Notes under the pieces: generated by a model
What the model was told of the DNA's origin: nothing
The model's database searches: none
What the model saw: the letters and a program-made list of their open reading frames with translations, nothing else
Position numbers and translations under genes: made by a program
Shown: piece by piece, positions 38,849 through 48,712 of the stretch
Layout: every line of letters starts with the position of its first letter
Numbering within the stretch: position 1 is the first letter of the stretch
Assembly (NCBI GenBank): GCA_001599355.1
Contig: BCGQ01000005.1
Coordinates: forward strand, 624,222 to 688,221
Direction: 5' to 3'
Length of the DNA: 64,000 bases
Origin: Nakazawaea peltata
Taxonomy: Eukaryota; Ascomycota; Pichiomycetes; Alaninales; Pachysolenaceae

Positions 38849-41671
38849 ATGAATGAAAAGGATCTGATTTTACCTTTATCCAGAAGCGAGTCTTCTGGAT
38901 CCGCCGAATCGACATTCTCGTATTCTCAGGAGTCCAGTATGGGATCAGGGTCCTCTCCAGGTCCGGTGGTGGAACCAATGGCGGTACGAGCCGCTGCCAA
39001 TGGCGCCGCCACAAACAGCGCCGCTATTAACGGCGCTACAATCTCGTCTACAGCAGCTTCAAGAGCCGATCGATACACCCCAACAGTGTCCGTGGAAACC
39101 GCCCATGAGGATGACTATTTCAGATCGAAACCATCCCACAGCAAATGGAGACCAGCCGTTCCACTGACGTTGAAGAAATCCTGGTCAATTAAACAAATAT
39201 TATGGACAATATACATCACTCTCCCTTTTGTGGTGATAGTGGTGTTCGGATCATTGATAGCATATGAAAGATTTATCCAATTCACCGGAACTTCCAGAGG
39301 GAAACAAGTCGGTAACTACAGGCCAGACTTACCATCTTCATACTCGAGTGATTCAGGTAAATATGACCATCTTAACATTGAATTCTACGATTTAAACGAT
39401 TATAAAGAACATCTGGACGGATGGCAACGTGGAGAACGTGTCTTGTTCTGTGTCCCATTGAGAGATCTGTCCCTGCATTTACCTATGTTCTTTAACCATA
39501 TGAAGAACTTGACTTATCCTCATAATTTGATCGATTTACTGTTCTTAATCAGTGATACCACCGATTCTACGATCAAGGACTTGAAGAAATTCCTCAAGGA
39601 GATCCAAAATGATCCTAATGTAGAGAACCATTTCGGTCGTATCAATATTTATGAGAAGGATTTCGGTCAAATTGTGGGCCAAACTTTCAGTGATCGTCAT
39701 GGATTCCTGCTGCAAGGTCCACGTCGTAAATTGATGGGTATTCTGAGAAATTGGTTGTTATCTACTCTGCTTCGTCCGGATCATTCGTGGGTATATTGGA
39801 GAGATATCGATGTAGAGACTTGTCCTGGTACTATCATTGAGGATTTGATGCATCACAATAGAGATGTCATTGTTCCTAATGTATGGAGACCATTGCCTGA
39901 TTGGTTGGACTATGAGCAACCGTATGATTTGAATTCGTGGCAAGAGAGTGAAGCCGGTGTAGAATTACTGGACAGATTGGACGAAGATGCCGTCATTGTA
40001 GAAGGTTATGCCGAGTATGCTACTTGGAGACCTCATTTGGCTTACTTGAGAGATCCCAATGGAGATCCAGAAGTTGAGATGGAATTAGACGGTATTGGAG
40101 GTGTTTCTATTTTACTGAAACTGTCATTATTTAGGGCCGGAGTTCATTTCCCTGCCTTCTCCTTCAAGAAACATGCTGAGACAGAGCTGTTTGGTAAATT
40201 ATGTAAAACTATGGGATATTCTGTCATTGGTTTACCTCATTACACCATCTGGCATATCTATGAGCCTTCTTCTGATGATTTGAAACATATGGAATGGTTA
40301 GCTAATGAGGAGAAATTGAAATTCGAGAGACTGAAACTTCAGAAGATTTATGACCGTTCATGGAAGTTACTGTTCGATGATGTCTCTAAAGAGTGGGATA
40401 ATTTGAAGTTCAGTGTATTTAAGAACACAGATTTGACCAAATTCCGTAGAGTCGAGGTTGACTGGAATGAAGTGGATGAATTTTTACAAGACATCGACGA
40501 TGATGCTATCAATTATAAACATTTCTTCTCTGAGAAGGATGAAGAGGTTAGAAATTATGACCCAAGTGATCCTCAAAAGTTTATATTCCAGAAACACACT
40601 CATAAGAAGTCTGAGATTGATTTGAGATACAAATTACAAGAATTCGACAGACAGAAGTCGTTAGTTAGATCTGATGATATCATGAATTATGGTATCAACA
40701 AGGGAGAGGATGTCTTTGGGTCATTCCCGATCAACCCATACTTAAGTGGAAAGAATCCTAATAACATGAAGTTTGTGAAGTTCAAGAAACATGAAATTGT
40801 GACATTGGAAGATCCGGAGAAGAAGGTGGAGGAGAACTCCGAGAGCAATGACCAACAACAGGAATCAAATGATCAAGAAAACCAGGATAATGAGAACCAA
40901 GAGCAAATTCAAGAACAACAACAACCATCAGCTGAAGAAATTGTTCAACAGAAGGTGGATGAAGTCAAGTTGGACGGACAATTAGAACCAGATGTTGAAA
41001 GTCAGAAATCGAGATCTAAAGAGAACCTCAGACAAGGAGCTATGCAACTGGTTCTGTTGAAACAGAAGCTGGCCAAGCAGGAGAGTGAGAAGGAGACACA
41101 TAAAGAGAAGATGGATTCGATTCAACTGGATTTACTGAAAAATGATCCAGAGTATCTGAAGAAACAGGCATCAAATGATGAGGGATCTTTAAAGCAGGGA
41201 ACAAAGAAGGATAGAGAACCACGAATCCAAGCTCCTCTTTCTCCAGAGGATGAAGAATCACAGCTTGAATTGAGAAGGATTCAAGAGGAGGTGGAATTGG
41301 AGAATCTGATCCAAAATCCCGAAGTTCTGAAGAGGATCAAGAAGTTCTTACAATCAGCTGAGTACAGAGGTGCGACAGAGGAGGAGCCTCAAGTTAAGAG
41401 AGATGTGATAGAGGAAGAGGTCGGTGAAGCAGAAGCTCAAGAAGAACCAGCAATAGTACCTGAACCTAAAGCTCGATACGTAGCATCCGACTCGAGATCT
41501 AAAAAGAAACTCATTCGTGAAAAACAACCTATAAAGGAATCAGATGATCTCGATCTTGATATTGACGGAGGATTAGTTGATGATATCAATATTGGAGGAT
41601 CTAAAGAGAAGATGAAAGGGAACCCATCGGAGCTTCAAGATGAGCTGATTATTCCCAAGAGGGAAGAATAG
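38849..41671 (+). CDS. ANP1: Golgi alpha-mannosyltransferase complex subunit ANP1, with long C-terminal extension
   Basis: The protein has 940 codons. It is a type II Golgi membrane protein of the Mnn9/Anp1/Van1 family that elongates the mannan backbone. The cytosolic tail (about 115 residues) is Ser/Ala rich and the signal anchor is at about 120-140. The glycosyltransferase domain follows with WRDIDVE (the metal-binding DxD), VIVPNVWRPLPDWL, ELDGIGGVSIL and LPHYTIWHIYEPSSDD, which matches Anp1 best. After about residue 520 there is an extra 400-residue Glu/Gln/Lys-rich, coiled-coil-like tail; S. cerevisiae Anp1 has about 500 residues in all. Many CTG codons (39467, 39743, 39767, 39968, 40115, 40121, 40187) fall on alanines of the yeast protein as I recall it. 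Confidence 0.92.
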   Translation: MNEKDLILPLSRSESSGSAESTFSYSQESSMGSGSSPGPVVEPMAVRAAANGAATNSAAINGATISSTAASRADRYTPTVSVETAHEDDYFRSKPSHSKWRPAVPLTLKKSWSIKQILWTIYITLPFVVIVVFGSLIAYERFIQFTGTSRGKQVGNYRPDLPSSYSSDSGKYDHLNIEFYDLNDYKEHLDGWQRGERVLFCVPLRDLSLHLPMFFNHMKNLTYPHNLIDLLFLISDTTDSTIKDLKKFLKEIQNDPNVENHFGRINIYEKDFGQIVGQTFSDRHGFLLQGPRRKLMGILRNWLLSTLLRPDHSWVYWRDIDVETCPGTIIEDLMHHNRDVIVPNVWRPLPDWLDYEQPYDLNSWQESEAGVELLDRLDEDAVIVEGYAEYATWRPHLAYLRDPNGDPEVEMELDGIGGVSILLKLSLFRAGVHFPAFSFKKHAETELFGKLCKTMGYSVIGLPHYTIWHIYEPSSDDLKHMEWLANEEKLKFERLKLQKIYDRSWKLLFDDVSKEWDNLKFSVFKNTDLTKFRRVEVDWNEVDEFLQDIDDDAINYKHFFSEKDEEVRNYDPSDPQKFIFQKHTHKKSEIDLRYKLQEFDRQKSLVRSDDIMNYGINKGEDVFGSFPINPYLSGKNPNNMKFVKFKKHEIVTLEDPEKKVEENSESNDQQQESNDQENQDNENQEQIQEQQQPSAEEIVQQKVDEVKLDGQLEPDVESQKSRSKENLRQGAMQLVLLKQKLAKQESEKETHKEKMDSIQLDLLKNDPEYLKKQASNDEGSLKQGTKKDREPRIQAPLSPEDEESQLELRRIQEEVELENLIQNPEVLKRIKKFLQSAEYRGATEEEPQVKRDVIEEEVGEAEAQEEPAIVPEPKARYVASDSRSKKKLIREKQPIKESDDLDLDIDGGLVDDINIGGSKEKMKGNPSELQDELIIPKREE

Positions 41672-42074
41672 AAGAGGTGAGGTGAGGCTAACCTCTTCCA
41701 GTCAATTGACAGACAATTAACTGCCAATTGACTCATACTATTATTGACTATATATGGTAATGTTAATTCTAGATAATATGAGAGTTGTAGATGAGATGTG
41801 GGGGGAGCGCTGATTACGTAAGCTGGTGATATTCCCTAATTAGGCAATTGGATATACACGACCTAAACATCCCCAATTTGATCTCTAAAGGAGAATCTAA
41901 ATGAACTTGGCCACTACAGAATGGGATCAAATAGGGGTCGGCAATGGCCAACAATGGCCAACAACAAGAGATAAGTGCAAACTGCCATCAATCACTACAT
42001 GACTACACAGATATAAAACACAAACTATCATCATAAATGTTATGTAACTATTAAGATATATCCAACATCAGCTC
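41672..42074. other. Convergent intergenic region between ANP1 and NOP13
   Basis: It contains a TTACGTAA bZIP-type palindrome near 41813-41820 and a short repeat of the word AATGGCCAACA near 41944-41966. Otherwise it shows only 3' flanking sequence of the two genes. Confidence 0.5.
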
Positions 42075-43172
42075 CTAATCAAATGTGATCTTCTTTCCAG
42101 TAGATTTGACAATAGCCGCACTTTGTCTTTGAGCCGACAGTAAGGCAACAGACGACTTCAAACGGTTATTGTTAGCTAAATTTTCATCAACTGGCGCAGG
42201 TCTTGGTTTTCTTTCTCTGTGTTCTCTTTCTTGAGAAACTTGGCGCACTACGGGACGACGCAGAGCAGGCAGAGAATGCAGAGTTTGTTCAATTGGGGAT
42301 TCTTCCAGGGCATCTGGACGTGGTTTTCTAGTAGGGTTTCTCTTTGATCTGTCTTCACCGAATTCCAATCTAAGAGGTCTTCCGATCAATCTCTTGTAAA
42401 TTCTGTTTTTCAATGCATTAGTTGGACCTTCCTCATTCTTGAAATCGATGAACAGGAAACCTTTACATTTTCCGGTGTCTTCAAAAGTGGCCATTCTAAT
42501 TTTGATGATTTCACCACAAGCTTGGAAATGTTCTTCGAGTAATTCACGAGTAGTGTCAAAAGACAAATTACCGACAAAGAGAATTCTGGAAGGTGGGTTC
42601 TTGGACAATGCCAAAATAGACTCTTCTTTAGTCTTTTCCGGTCTACCTTCGTACGAGTTGGCATCTTTAATAAGTAATTTACGGCCGTTTAACATTTGTT
42701 CACTCAATGAGATCAGTGACTTGACACACTCCGCATCTACAAAATCGACATATGCAAAACCTTTGATCTTTCTCTCCTTCTTGGGTAAATTAACTCTGGT
42801 GATTTCGTTCTCTTTGATCTTTTTGAGCCCATCCAGATCCTCATCATACTGGGCAGTCTTTCCTACAATGAATCTAGTGATATCTTCTTTGACAGTATCG
42901 AAGGATAAGTTTCCGATCCAAACACCATATTTGGATTTTTGAGTTTCCTTATCTTTCTTGGCCAGAGCATTCTCTTCTTCTTGTTCTGGGTCGTATTGAG
43001 TTGGTACCAGTGGTCTAACAGCGGCTTGTCCCTTCTGCACTTCTTCCAAGGTGAGTTTTCCTTGTCTAATCAAACGCTTTTGTTTTTTGGATAATGGAGC
43101 TGGTTCTTCCAAATCGATGGCGATTTCTTCGGTCTCAGAGGCCGGTCTCTTCTTGGATTCTAACTCACTCAT
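42075..43172 (-). CDS. NOP13: Nucleolar RNA-binding protein NOP13
   Basis: The protein has 365 codons (S. cerevisiae 403). It is a nucleolar pre-ribosomal protein with two RRMs. The N-terminus has KKQKRLIRQGKLTLEEV, a family hallmark. RRM1 spans VWIGNLSFDT to IKGFAYVDF, and RRM2 spans ILFVGNLSFDT to CKGFLFIDF. A basic Arg-rich tail follows. PAC- and RRPE-like motifs upstream support membership in the ribosome-biogenesis regulon. Confidence 0.9.
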   Translation of the reverse strand: MSELESKKRPASETEEIAIDLEEPAPLSKKQKRLIRQGKLTLEEVQKGQAAVRPLVPTQYDPEQEEENALAKKDKETQKSKYGVWIGNLSFDTVKEDITRFIVGKTAQYDEDLDGLKKIKENEITRVNLPKKERKIKGFAYVDFVDAECVKSLISLSEQMLNGRKLLIKDANSYEGRPEKTKEESILALSKNPPSRILFVGNLSFDTTRELLEEHFQACGEIIKIRMATFEDTGKCKGFLFIDFKNEEGPTNALKNRIYKRLIGRPLRLEFGEDRSKRNPTRKPRPDALEESPIEQTLHSLPALRRPVVRQVSQEREHRERKPRPAPVDENLANNNRLKSSVALLSAQRQSAAIVKSTGKKITFD

Positions 43173-43237
43173 TGTAGTTGTCGAGGTAGGGTGGTCTATA
43201 GAGGTGTAGAGATGACTTAGATGGCCTTGATAGTCAA

Positions 43238-43295
43238 GAAAATTTTTCAGGAGGGCAGGAAAAAATAATTTTTTAGATTAGATGGGGCAGATGAG
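43238..43295. promoter_or_regulatory. RRPE and PAC-like motifs, NOP13 promoter
   Basis: GAAAATTTTTC (43238-43248) is an RRPE 66 bp upstream of the NOP13 ATG; GATGAG (43290-43295) is a partial PAC core. Confidence 0.6.
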
Positions 43296-43600
43296 GGAAA
43301 GAATAGGGGCAGAAGAAGACAGACGCAGAGGAGGAAGCGAATAGTGGGCGAGAAGAATGGAGAAAGCGGACGGGCATAGGCGACAGAGGGGCAGAGACTT
43401 CCTCTAAAGTATTACCATGAAAGACAAGAAAGAAAAGAGCATTAGTCAGTCAGCTCTGGCAGCTCTGACAGCTGGATACTGTCCGGGCATACTTAAGGGC
43501 CGGGCAAGGATCCCAGCATGCTACACAACTTAAAATCATAACACCAATTAAATATAAACTATAAACTATAAACTTATTACATCTTCAGATCTCTATCAAT

Positions 43601-45457
43601 CTAATGACCCGAACTAACCGAAAAACTCGATAAATCATCAATACTACTCAAATCTACAAGTGAACTATCAAAAGAGTCAACATCTGCTGCCCTACTCGAA
43701 TTTCCAGCATTCAGAGTCGTCATAGAGTCGTAAATCTCAGAATTGATCCCACTTACAACTCTTTTAGCATAAACTTTCCGTGGTTTTGGAATTGGAGGAG
43801 GTGTAGGTTTAGGTTGTTCCTTCTGTAACGAGAGTCCCACATGCTCATATCGAGTACTCTTTTTATAATGTCTTGGGGATTTAGAAATCCCTGCTAACAT
43901 GGCCCTTTCTTGCTTGGTATTTTCACTTTCTAATGAGGAAGCATCTTCTTCATACAAAACCCCCATTGATCCCACTGGGAAAGTTGGAGAATTGGCATTA
44001 GAATTGATAATTTCCAGCTCTTTCGGAGGCTGTTGCCAACCTGATGATCTGTTTGATAGCCCAGCATCTATATATAAGCTAGACGGAAGTTGTAATTGAG
44101 AATCGGTAGATTCGTCACCGATCAAATTTTTGGATAATCCACCTAGACCAAGACTTTCTTCCGATGATTTACGCAGAGGCATACTTGGTCTCTGTTGATA
44201 AGTAGTTGAACCCAGAGATCCTCTTCTTTGGAGAATTGGAGATCTGGAGGCTGAACCAGCAGCACTCACAGAACTCAGTCCATACGAAGGAATTTGATTA
44301 TTATTAGAAGACAATTCCTCTAAAGAAGCATTGGAAATAGGTTTAGAAGCACCTCTAGGTATTCTAAGATGACTCCAGAACCCGGAAGATCCCGACATCT
44401 CGCCCAGGAATGGGTTATCGAACTTCTCATCGTCTCCAGACGACTGTTCATTCTTCGATTTCCGACGTTTCAATAAAAATACGAACAAAAGAATCGCAAT
44501 CAACATAGCAAAGAACCCACCAACAACACCTCCCAGGATAGCTTTGACATTTGTCGAAGTCTTGGAAGAAGTAGCACGTAAGTTGGATTCGTAGTATGCA
44601 AAGTCTGTTGTGATTGGAGAGGCGGAGATGGAGATAACTGAAGGGCTCAGAGTGGTGGTCAGATCCGAGTATGCTGTGTAAGACACGAGTGTATCGGTGA
44701 TCAATGTGGTGGTGAACGTTGTAGTTGCATCTGTGATAATGTACTCCTGAGAATAGGGCACAGCCGTCGAAGTCAAATAGATGTCACCATCTGTACCGTA
44801 AGATATTGGGGCATATGAAACATATGGGGAGTCTGGATCATCTGTAGAAGAAGCTGATGAAGATGTGGGCACGGCTGATGATAAATATGATGAACTTGGC
44901 TCGTTGGTAGGTTGAGTAGAATGATCCAGTGTTTTAGTTTTCTTAGTTGAAGATGATTTGGAGAGTGAACTTGAGGGATAATATGGAAGTTGGGAAGATC
45001 TAGATGATTGGTTGATGGTAGCAGAGCTGACTCCAGTGATAGTGGAAAAAGGAGCTTTAGAGGACAGTGAATGGTCTGGAGACGAGGATGAACTGGGTGT
45101 GAGGGTAGAGCTGGAGGCTGAGCTGAAGCTGGAGCTAGAACTGGAGCTAGAACTGGAGCTAGAACTTGAGCTTGAGCTAGAACTTGAGCTTGAACTAGAA
45201 CTTGAACTAGAGCTTGAACTCGAACTCGAACTTGAACTAGAGCTGGAGCTGGAGCTTGAACTAGAACTCGAACTAGAACTAGTACTAATTTCCGCCTCAC
45301 TAGGACTCGATGTCTCCGTAGATCCCGTACTTGTGATCAAAATACTCGAACTCGAACTAGTCAGAGTAACTGTAGAATTGGAAGCCAACCCAGAACTAAT
45401 CAGTCCATCTCCCTCACCATCTCTCTTCTCAAATAGAAGCCCTAATAAATCGTACAT
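43601..45457 (-). CDS. Serine-rich single-pass membrane protein, Skg6/Mid2-like
   Basis: The protein has 618 codons. Residues 60-110 are 51 consecutive serines, followed by further Ser/Thr-rich sequence typical of an O-mannosylated stalk. A single membrane segment follows near 305-327 (ILGGVVGGFFAMLIAILLF-like), then RRRKSK-type basic residues and a 290-residue cytoplasmic tail rich in Ser with several phosphorylation-like sites and a PPPIPKPRK proline motif. The architecture resembles Skg6/Tos2, Axl2 or Mid2 cell-surface proteins of bud growth or wall sensing. No signal peptide is visible, and an in-frame stop immediately upstream rules out an earlier exon by simple extension. That absence fits Skg6/Tos2 better than Mid2. 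Function is inferred from layout only. Confidence 0.75.
   Translation of the reverse strand: MYDLLGLLFEKRDGEGDGLISSGLASNSTVTLTSSSSSILITSTGSTETSSPSEAEISTSSSSSSSSSSSSSSSSSSSSSSSSSSSSSSSSSSSSSSSSSSSSSSSSSSSFSSASSSTLTPSSSSSPDHSLSSKAPFSTITGVSSATINQSSRSSQLPYYPSSSLSKSSSTKKTKTLDHSTQPTNEPSSSYLSSAVPTSSSASSTDDPDSPYVSYAPISYGTDGDIYLTSTAVPYSQEYIITDATTTFTTTLITDTLVSYTAYSDLTTTLSPSVISISASPITTDFAYYESNLRATSSKTSTNVKAILGGVVGGFFAMLIAILLFVFLLKRRKSKNEQSSGDDEKFDNPFLGEMSGSSGFWSHLRIPRGASKPISNASLEELSSNNNQIPSYGLSSVSAAGSASRSPILQRRGSLGSTTYQQRPSMPLRKSSEESLGLGGLSKNLIGDESTDSQLQLPSSLYIDAGLSNRSSGWQQPPKELEIINSNANSPTFPVGSMGVLYEEDASSLESENTKQERAMLAGISKSPRHYKKSTRYEHVGLSLQKEQPKPTPPPIPKPRKVYAKRVVSGINSEIYDSMTTLNAGNSSRAADVDSFDSSLVDLSSIDDLSSFSVSSGH
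45128..45280 (-). repeat. Poly-serine-coding repeat, 51 codons
   Basis: The Ser tract is encoded by alternating AGC/AGT and TCN codons, giving a 6- and 12-bp quasi-repeat. Because both Ser codon families alternate, the opposite strand reads as a Leu-Glu repeat, which is a shadow and not a gene. Confidence 0.9.
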
Positions 45458-45932
45458 TTATGGTCTGTATTAGAAGGGCAAATAAAGGGCGTGAATCTTT
45501 GCAAATGGGTCGTTAAAACGACGTAATAAATCTAAATGTGCTAAGACGTGAAGGGAATTCCAAACGAACGGCAAGGGATAAGTAGACCCTTCTAATTAAT
45601 ACAACCCAACTTCTATAGTAGTCGTCTGTTTATGAAGAACAGGGAGAATCTGCCCTTTTTAAATTAAGAAAGAAAAACGAGAGGGAAAAAAAGGCAAATT
45701 TAAGACAGAGGCAGATTATTACGTGGTAGGAGGGGAGGCAGAGTAGAACAGAGGTAAGGTGGAGGTGGACACAGAAATTATATAGAGGAGATGGGAGTTA
45801 GGGTACGATTGAGAAGAATCGAGAACTTGAATCAGAACAGAATATCTCATCTACTGCCATAACAACACCCAAGGCAAGGCGGCTCTTTCAGGCCCCTTCC
45901 TTCTCTTCTCTGACACGCTTCTCAGACAAAAA

Positions 45933-45953
45933 GATGAGCAGAAAAAAATTTTC
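45933..45953. promoter_or_regulatory. Orphan PAC/RRPE motif pair
   Basis: GATGAG (45933-45938) and AAAAATTTTC (45944-45953) are five bases apart, the same spacing as at RRP40. No recognised ribosome-biogenesis gene starts nearby; the nearest plus-strand ATG of interest is at 46030. Confidence 0.5.
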
Positions 45954-46029
45954 ATATGCCCTATGCTTTATTTAGTAGCTTGTAATAGAGAGAGGAGAAC
46001 GCACTCTATTTTCGCTAATATTAGTTTAA

Positions 46030-46297
46030 ATGCGAGGCCAAAAAGACGAGGCCAAAAAGAAGGCCACAAGTAATGTAAGTCATGGGGGTCGGGGAAGGAA
46101 TAATTGAGAAATATCCGGGGGCTTTGAGATTGCCACCGGGATCGTTAATAATTGCGGTACTAAGATCTTATAGTGTGTTGTTATCGAGATTGCTTTGTTT
46201 TTATTGCTCTCCTCAGTCTATGTTCTATTTTCTCGTCTATCTCTTGGACTTGATTCTATTTATAAATTTATTTGTTGTAACTATTCAGCCGTTCTAG
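46030..46297 (+). CDS. Possible spliced micro-ORF, 41 residues (speculative)
   Basis: The ATG at 46030 opens a 15-codon Lys-rich exon (46030-46074) ending at a GTAAGT donor, the same donor word used by the two other spliced genes here. A TACTAAG branch-like word lies at 46158-46164 and a pyrimidine-rich acceptor at 46215-46216. The second exon (46217-46297) would encode 26 mostly hydrophobic residues, one membrane span. The product would be a tiny tail-anchored-like protein. No homologue is recognised, the branch point is imperfect, and chance is a real alternative. Confidence 0.2.
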
Positions 46298-46519
46298 ACC
46301 CTATAGTAGATCTCATATAATAAATATTAAAAGTCGTGCATTATAGCACAGAGAAAAAGGTAGTGCATGATCGTTATATTTTTATTTTCGTAAATCTATC
46401 TAAATATAAGGTGAAAAGGGGTAAAGGGGTTAGACATAAAGGGGTAAAAGCATCATACGGGTAATAACATGAGGGGTACTCCAGAGTCATTATAACTCAA
46501 ATTAGTCACCACATCGCAT

Positions 46520-48712
46520 CTAATCCTCAGAAACTTCCTGCCAGATCCATTTCCTCCACAATTCCCCACTCTCAACTATAATATTCTCAATCTCTCTTAA
46601 ACCATGTTTACTCCATTTCTTATTGGAAAGTTGAGGAAGAGGAGACATCGAAACAGAAGTAGTAAATTGTTGATGTTGTTCAGGTTGAGGTGACATCAAC
46701 CCCACACTACTACTACTTCCATTATTATGGGCCATGAGTTTTGAATCCTCTTCCATGTTTTTAGATGAATGGTTGATCTCATCCTCAAAAAGATTCTGGA
46801 ACCCATTCAATTTAAGAGACGACAGCTTATTCAAAAATTCTCTAATCTCACTTTGATCCAACTCTAATAAGGCAAACTCTTTGGATTTGATAAATGACAA
46901 CGATATGAATAAAATCTCAGTATGAGGATCCAAATGAGAGAAAGGTAAATCAATTCCTTCGGTATCGGACAATTCCGATAAATTTACATTTGATAATGAA
47001 GAGATCAATGTCTTGATGGATCCTCTTCTATCAACAGTCTTGGCATCATCATCGTCAATATCCGAATAACTGGAGTTCGACAGTCTCCTATCATCGTCGA
47101 AATCTCCATCATGATCCAATTGTAATGGATGCCAGAACAAATCAGGACCCAATAACTTTATGGTATCGTCATCGAAAAGTAAATCATTGAGCTCCTCTTT
47201 ATTTAAATAAGTGTCTTTATTACGCCATCCAAGCAATGAGTCCCATAATCTACCACGGTCATATTTAGACCACACTTTAGCCCCACACCATTTTAACCAC
47301 CAGACAATCCAATCGTCTTGGATCGAGGTCACGTTCAAAATGTCCTCGTCTTGGAAGAACTGCAGTAATTCCGGAAGTAAACGACGTAAACAGTAAAGGA
47401 AAAACGAGATCCGCTCCTCCGGTGTTCCCCCCTTTACAGGTAAAGTGGACAAGATTTTCTCCTTTGGAGACTCTTCTTCGTCGTCATCGTTTTTCTCTGA
47501 CTCCTTTTCCTTCTCCTCGTCTTCGGTAGGTTCAGGCGAGTGTAAAATAACGAGAACCATTCTCTCGTAGGCTTCTGAAAAAGACATATTTTTATGTCCC
47601 GGGGAGACATTTCCCGGAGTTGCTGAACCAGAATGAACCCTAGGACGTTGTTGTTCTTGGTACAGTTGAGGCTGAGTCAGAGCTGGGAATCCCGAAGTAT
47701 TGGTGGTGAAAGTGGAAACACTGATCAGAGAAGACACCTCGCTGTTGGTTTCCAGATTCAGACGTTGCACAATTGGCAGTTGAGAAGATACAGAACTGGA
47801 CAGTGGAGATGAGGCCAGCTTTGATGTGTTAGTAAATACGTCATCATCCATATTGTTGACCGAATAAGATAAATATTCACTCAATTCATCATTCACATTC
47901 TTAAGACAAGTGTCTCCGTTATTACTTCTGAATTCACGGCCACATAGCACGTAATTCAGTTTCAGATCATTATCGGAATTACCCAAGGGTGGAATCCATT
48001 CGGCCAAACCTAACAGAATCCATGTTAATCCTGAATCGTAATTGATTAAAGATCCCCATTTTTTCAAGAATCTCCAAATCAGATGTTGTATCACCTTGAT
48101 GATTTCTTCTTCAATCTTTAATAATTCTTGAGACTCAGTAGTTGGCTCAGGCAGTTGTTGATGCTTCCTTTGGATATCGATGTGATTTCTGCTCTTTCTG
48201 AAGTATTTCTTCAAATCATGTTTGATCAGCAGCTTAATTTTGACCTCATCAAAGTCATCATCATCGACATCATCAGGTGTGATATAAGGCTTCAATACAA
48301 ATGGATGAGATCTCAACAAAAGAGGCCAGATTTTATGACGTAAATGAGGAGGCAACCCTTTTTGTCTCAGTATCATGGACAAACCAGTGATGTTTCTAGT
48401 GATTGTATAGTGTTCACATAACTCTACTAAGCGTGGCTCATCGATAACTGAAGGTTTACCTTTATATTTCTTCTGTTTGGAAGATTGTTGGAATTTGGAA
48501 GGCGGAGATGATCGTACCGATTGGATGGTATTGCTGTTGAGGCGTAAATTCTCGTCGGTAATCCCAAAATGATCGCCTAAATGAGCTTGAGGCAGCAGCG
48601 GCAACGGCGGGTCAGTGGCCGGTGTAGACGACGACGACATTTCTGACGTCTCGGTGTCTCTGGCCGGGTAGTAGGATATACCTACGGCATCCATGGTTAA
48701 ACTATTAGCCAT
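46520..48712 (-). CDS. OCA5: TBC-domain protein, OCA5-like
   Basis: The protein has 730 codons. The N-terminal 100 residues are Ser/Pro rich. A segment VELCEHYTITRNITGLSMILRQKGLPPHLRHKIWPLLL marks the start of a Rab-GAP TBC domain. The domain is spread out by long acidic inserts, and its later part contains DWIVWWLKWCGAKVWSKYDRGRLWDSLLGW. The pattern matches the fungal Oca5 family, cytosolic proteins linked to oxidant-induced cell-cycle arrest, as I remember it. The canonical catalytic IxxDxxR arginine finger is not obvious, so GAP activity is doubtful. A generic Gyp-type TBC protein is the alternative. Confidence 0.65.
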   Translation of the reverse strand: MANSLTMDAVGISYYPARDTETSEMSSSSTPATDPPLPLLPQAHLGDHFGITDENLRLNSNTIQSVRSSPPSKFQQSSKQKKYKGKPSVIDEPRLVELCEHYTITRNITGLSMILRQKGLPPHLRHKIWPLLLRSHPFVLKPYITPDDVDDDDFDEVKIKLLIKHDLKKYFRKSRNHIDIQRKHQQLPEPTTESQELLKIEEEIIKVIQHLIWRFLKKWGSLINYDSGLTWILLGLAEWIPPLGNSDNDLKLNYVLCGREFRSNNGDTCLKNVNDELSEYLSYSVNNMDDDVFTNTSKLASSPLSSSVSSQLPIVQRLNLETNSEVSSLISVSTFTTNTSGFPALTQPQLYQEQQRPRVHSGSATPGNVSPGHKNMSFSEAYERMVLVILHSPEPTEDEEKEKESEKNDDDEEESPKEKILSTLPVKGGTPEERISFFLYCLRRLLPELLQFFQDEDILNVTSIQDDWIVWWLKWCGAKVWSKYDRGRLWDSLLGWRNKDTYLNKEELNDLLFDDDTIKLLGPDLFWHPLQLDHDGDFDDDRRLSNSSYSDIDDDDAKTVDRRGSIKTLISSLSNVNLSELSDTEGIDLPFSHLDPHTEILFISLSFIKSKEFALLELDQSEIREFLNKLSSLKLNGFQNLFEDEINHSSKNMEEDSKLMAHNNGSSSSVGLMSPQPEQHQQFTTSVSMSPLPQLSNKKWSKHGLREIENIIVESGELWRKWIWQEVSED

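Larger units (their letters stand above)
45458..46519. other. Intergenic region upstream of the Ser-rich gene
   Basis: It contains the promoter of the Ser-rich protein gene and the 3' end of the OCA5-like gene. An unexpected PAC/RRPE pair lies at 45933-45953, facing a possible short spliced gene on the plus strand. Confidence 0.5.

Noticed and set aside
45012-45473. Leu-Glu repeat frame opposite the poly-serine gene
   Set aside because: It is the reverse reading of alternating AGC/TCN serine codons; the minus-strand protein has a membrane span and tail and is the real gene.
46082-46297. 71-codon unspliced frame
   Set aside because: As a single exon it has no good start or homology; only its last part could belong to the speculative spliced micro-ORF.
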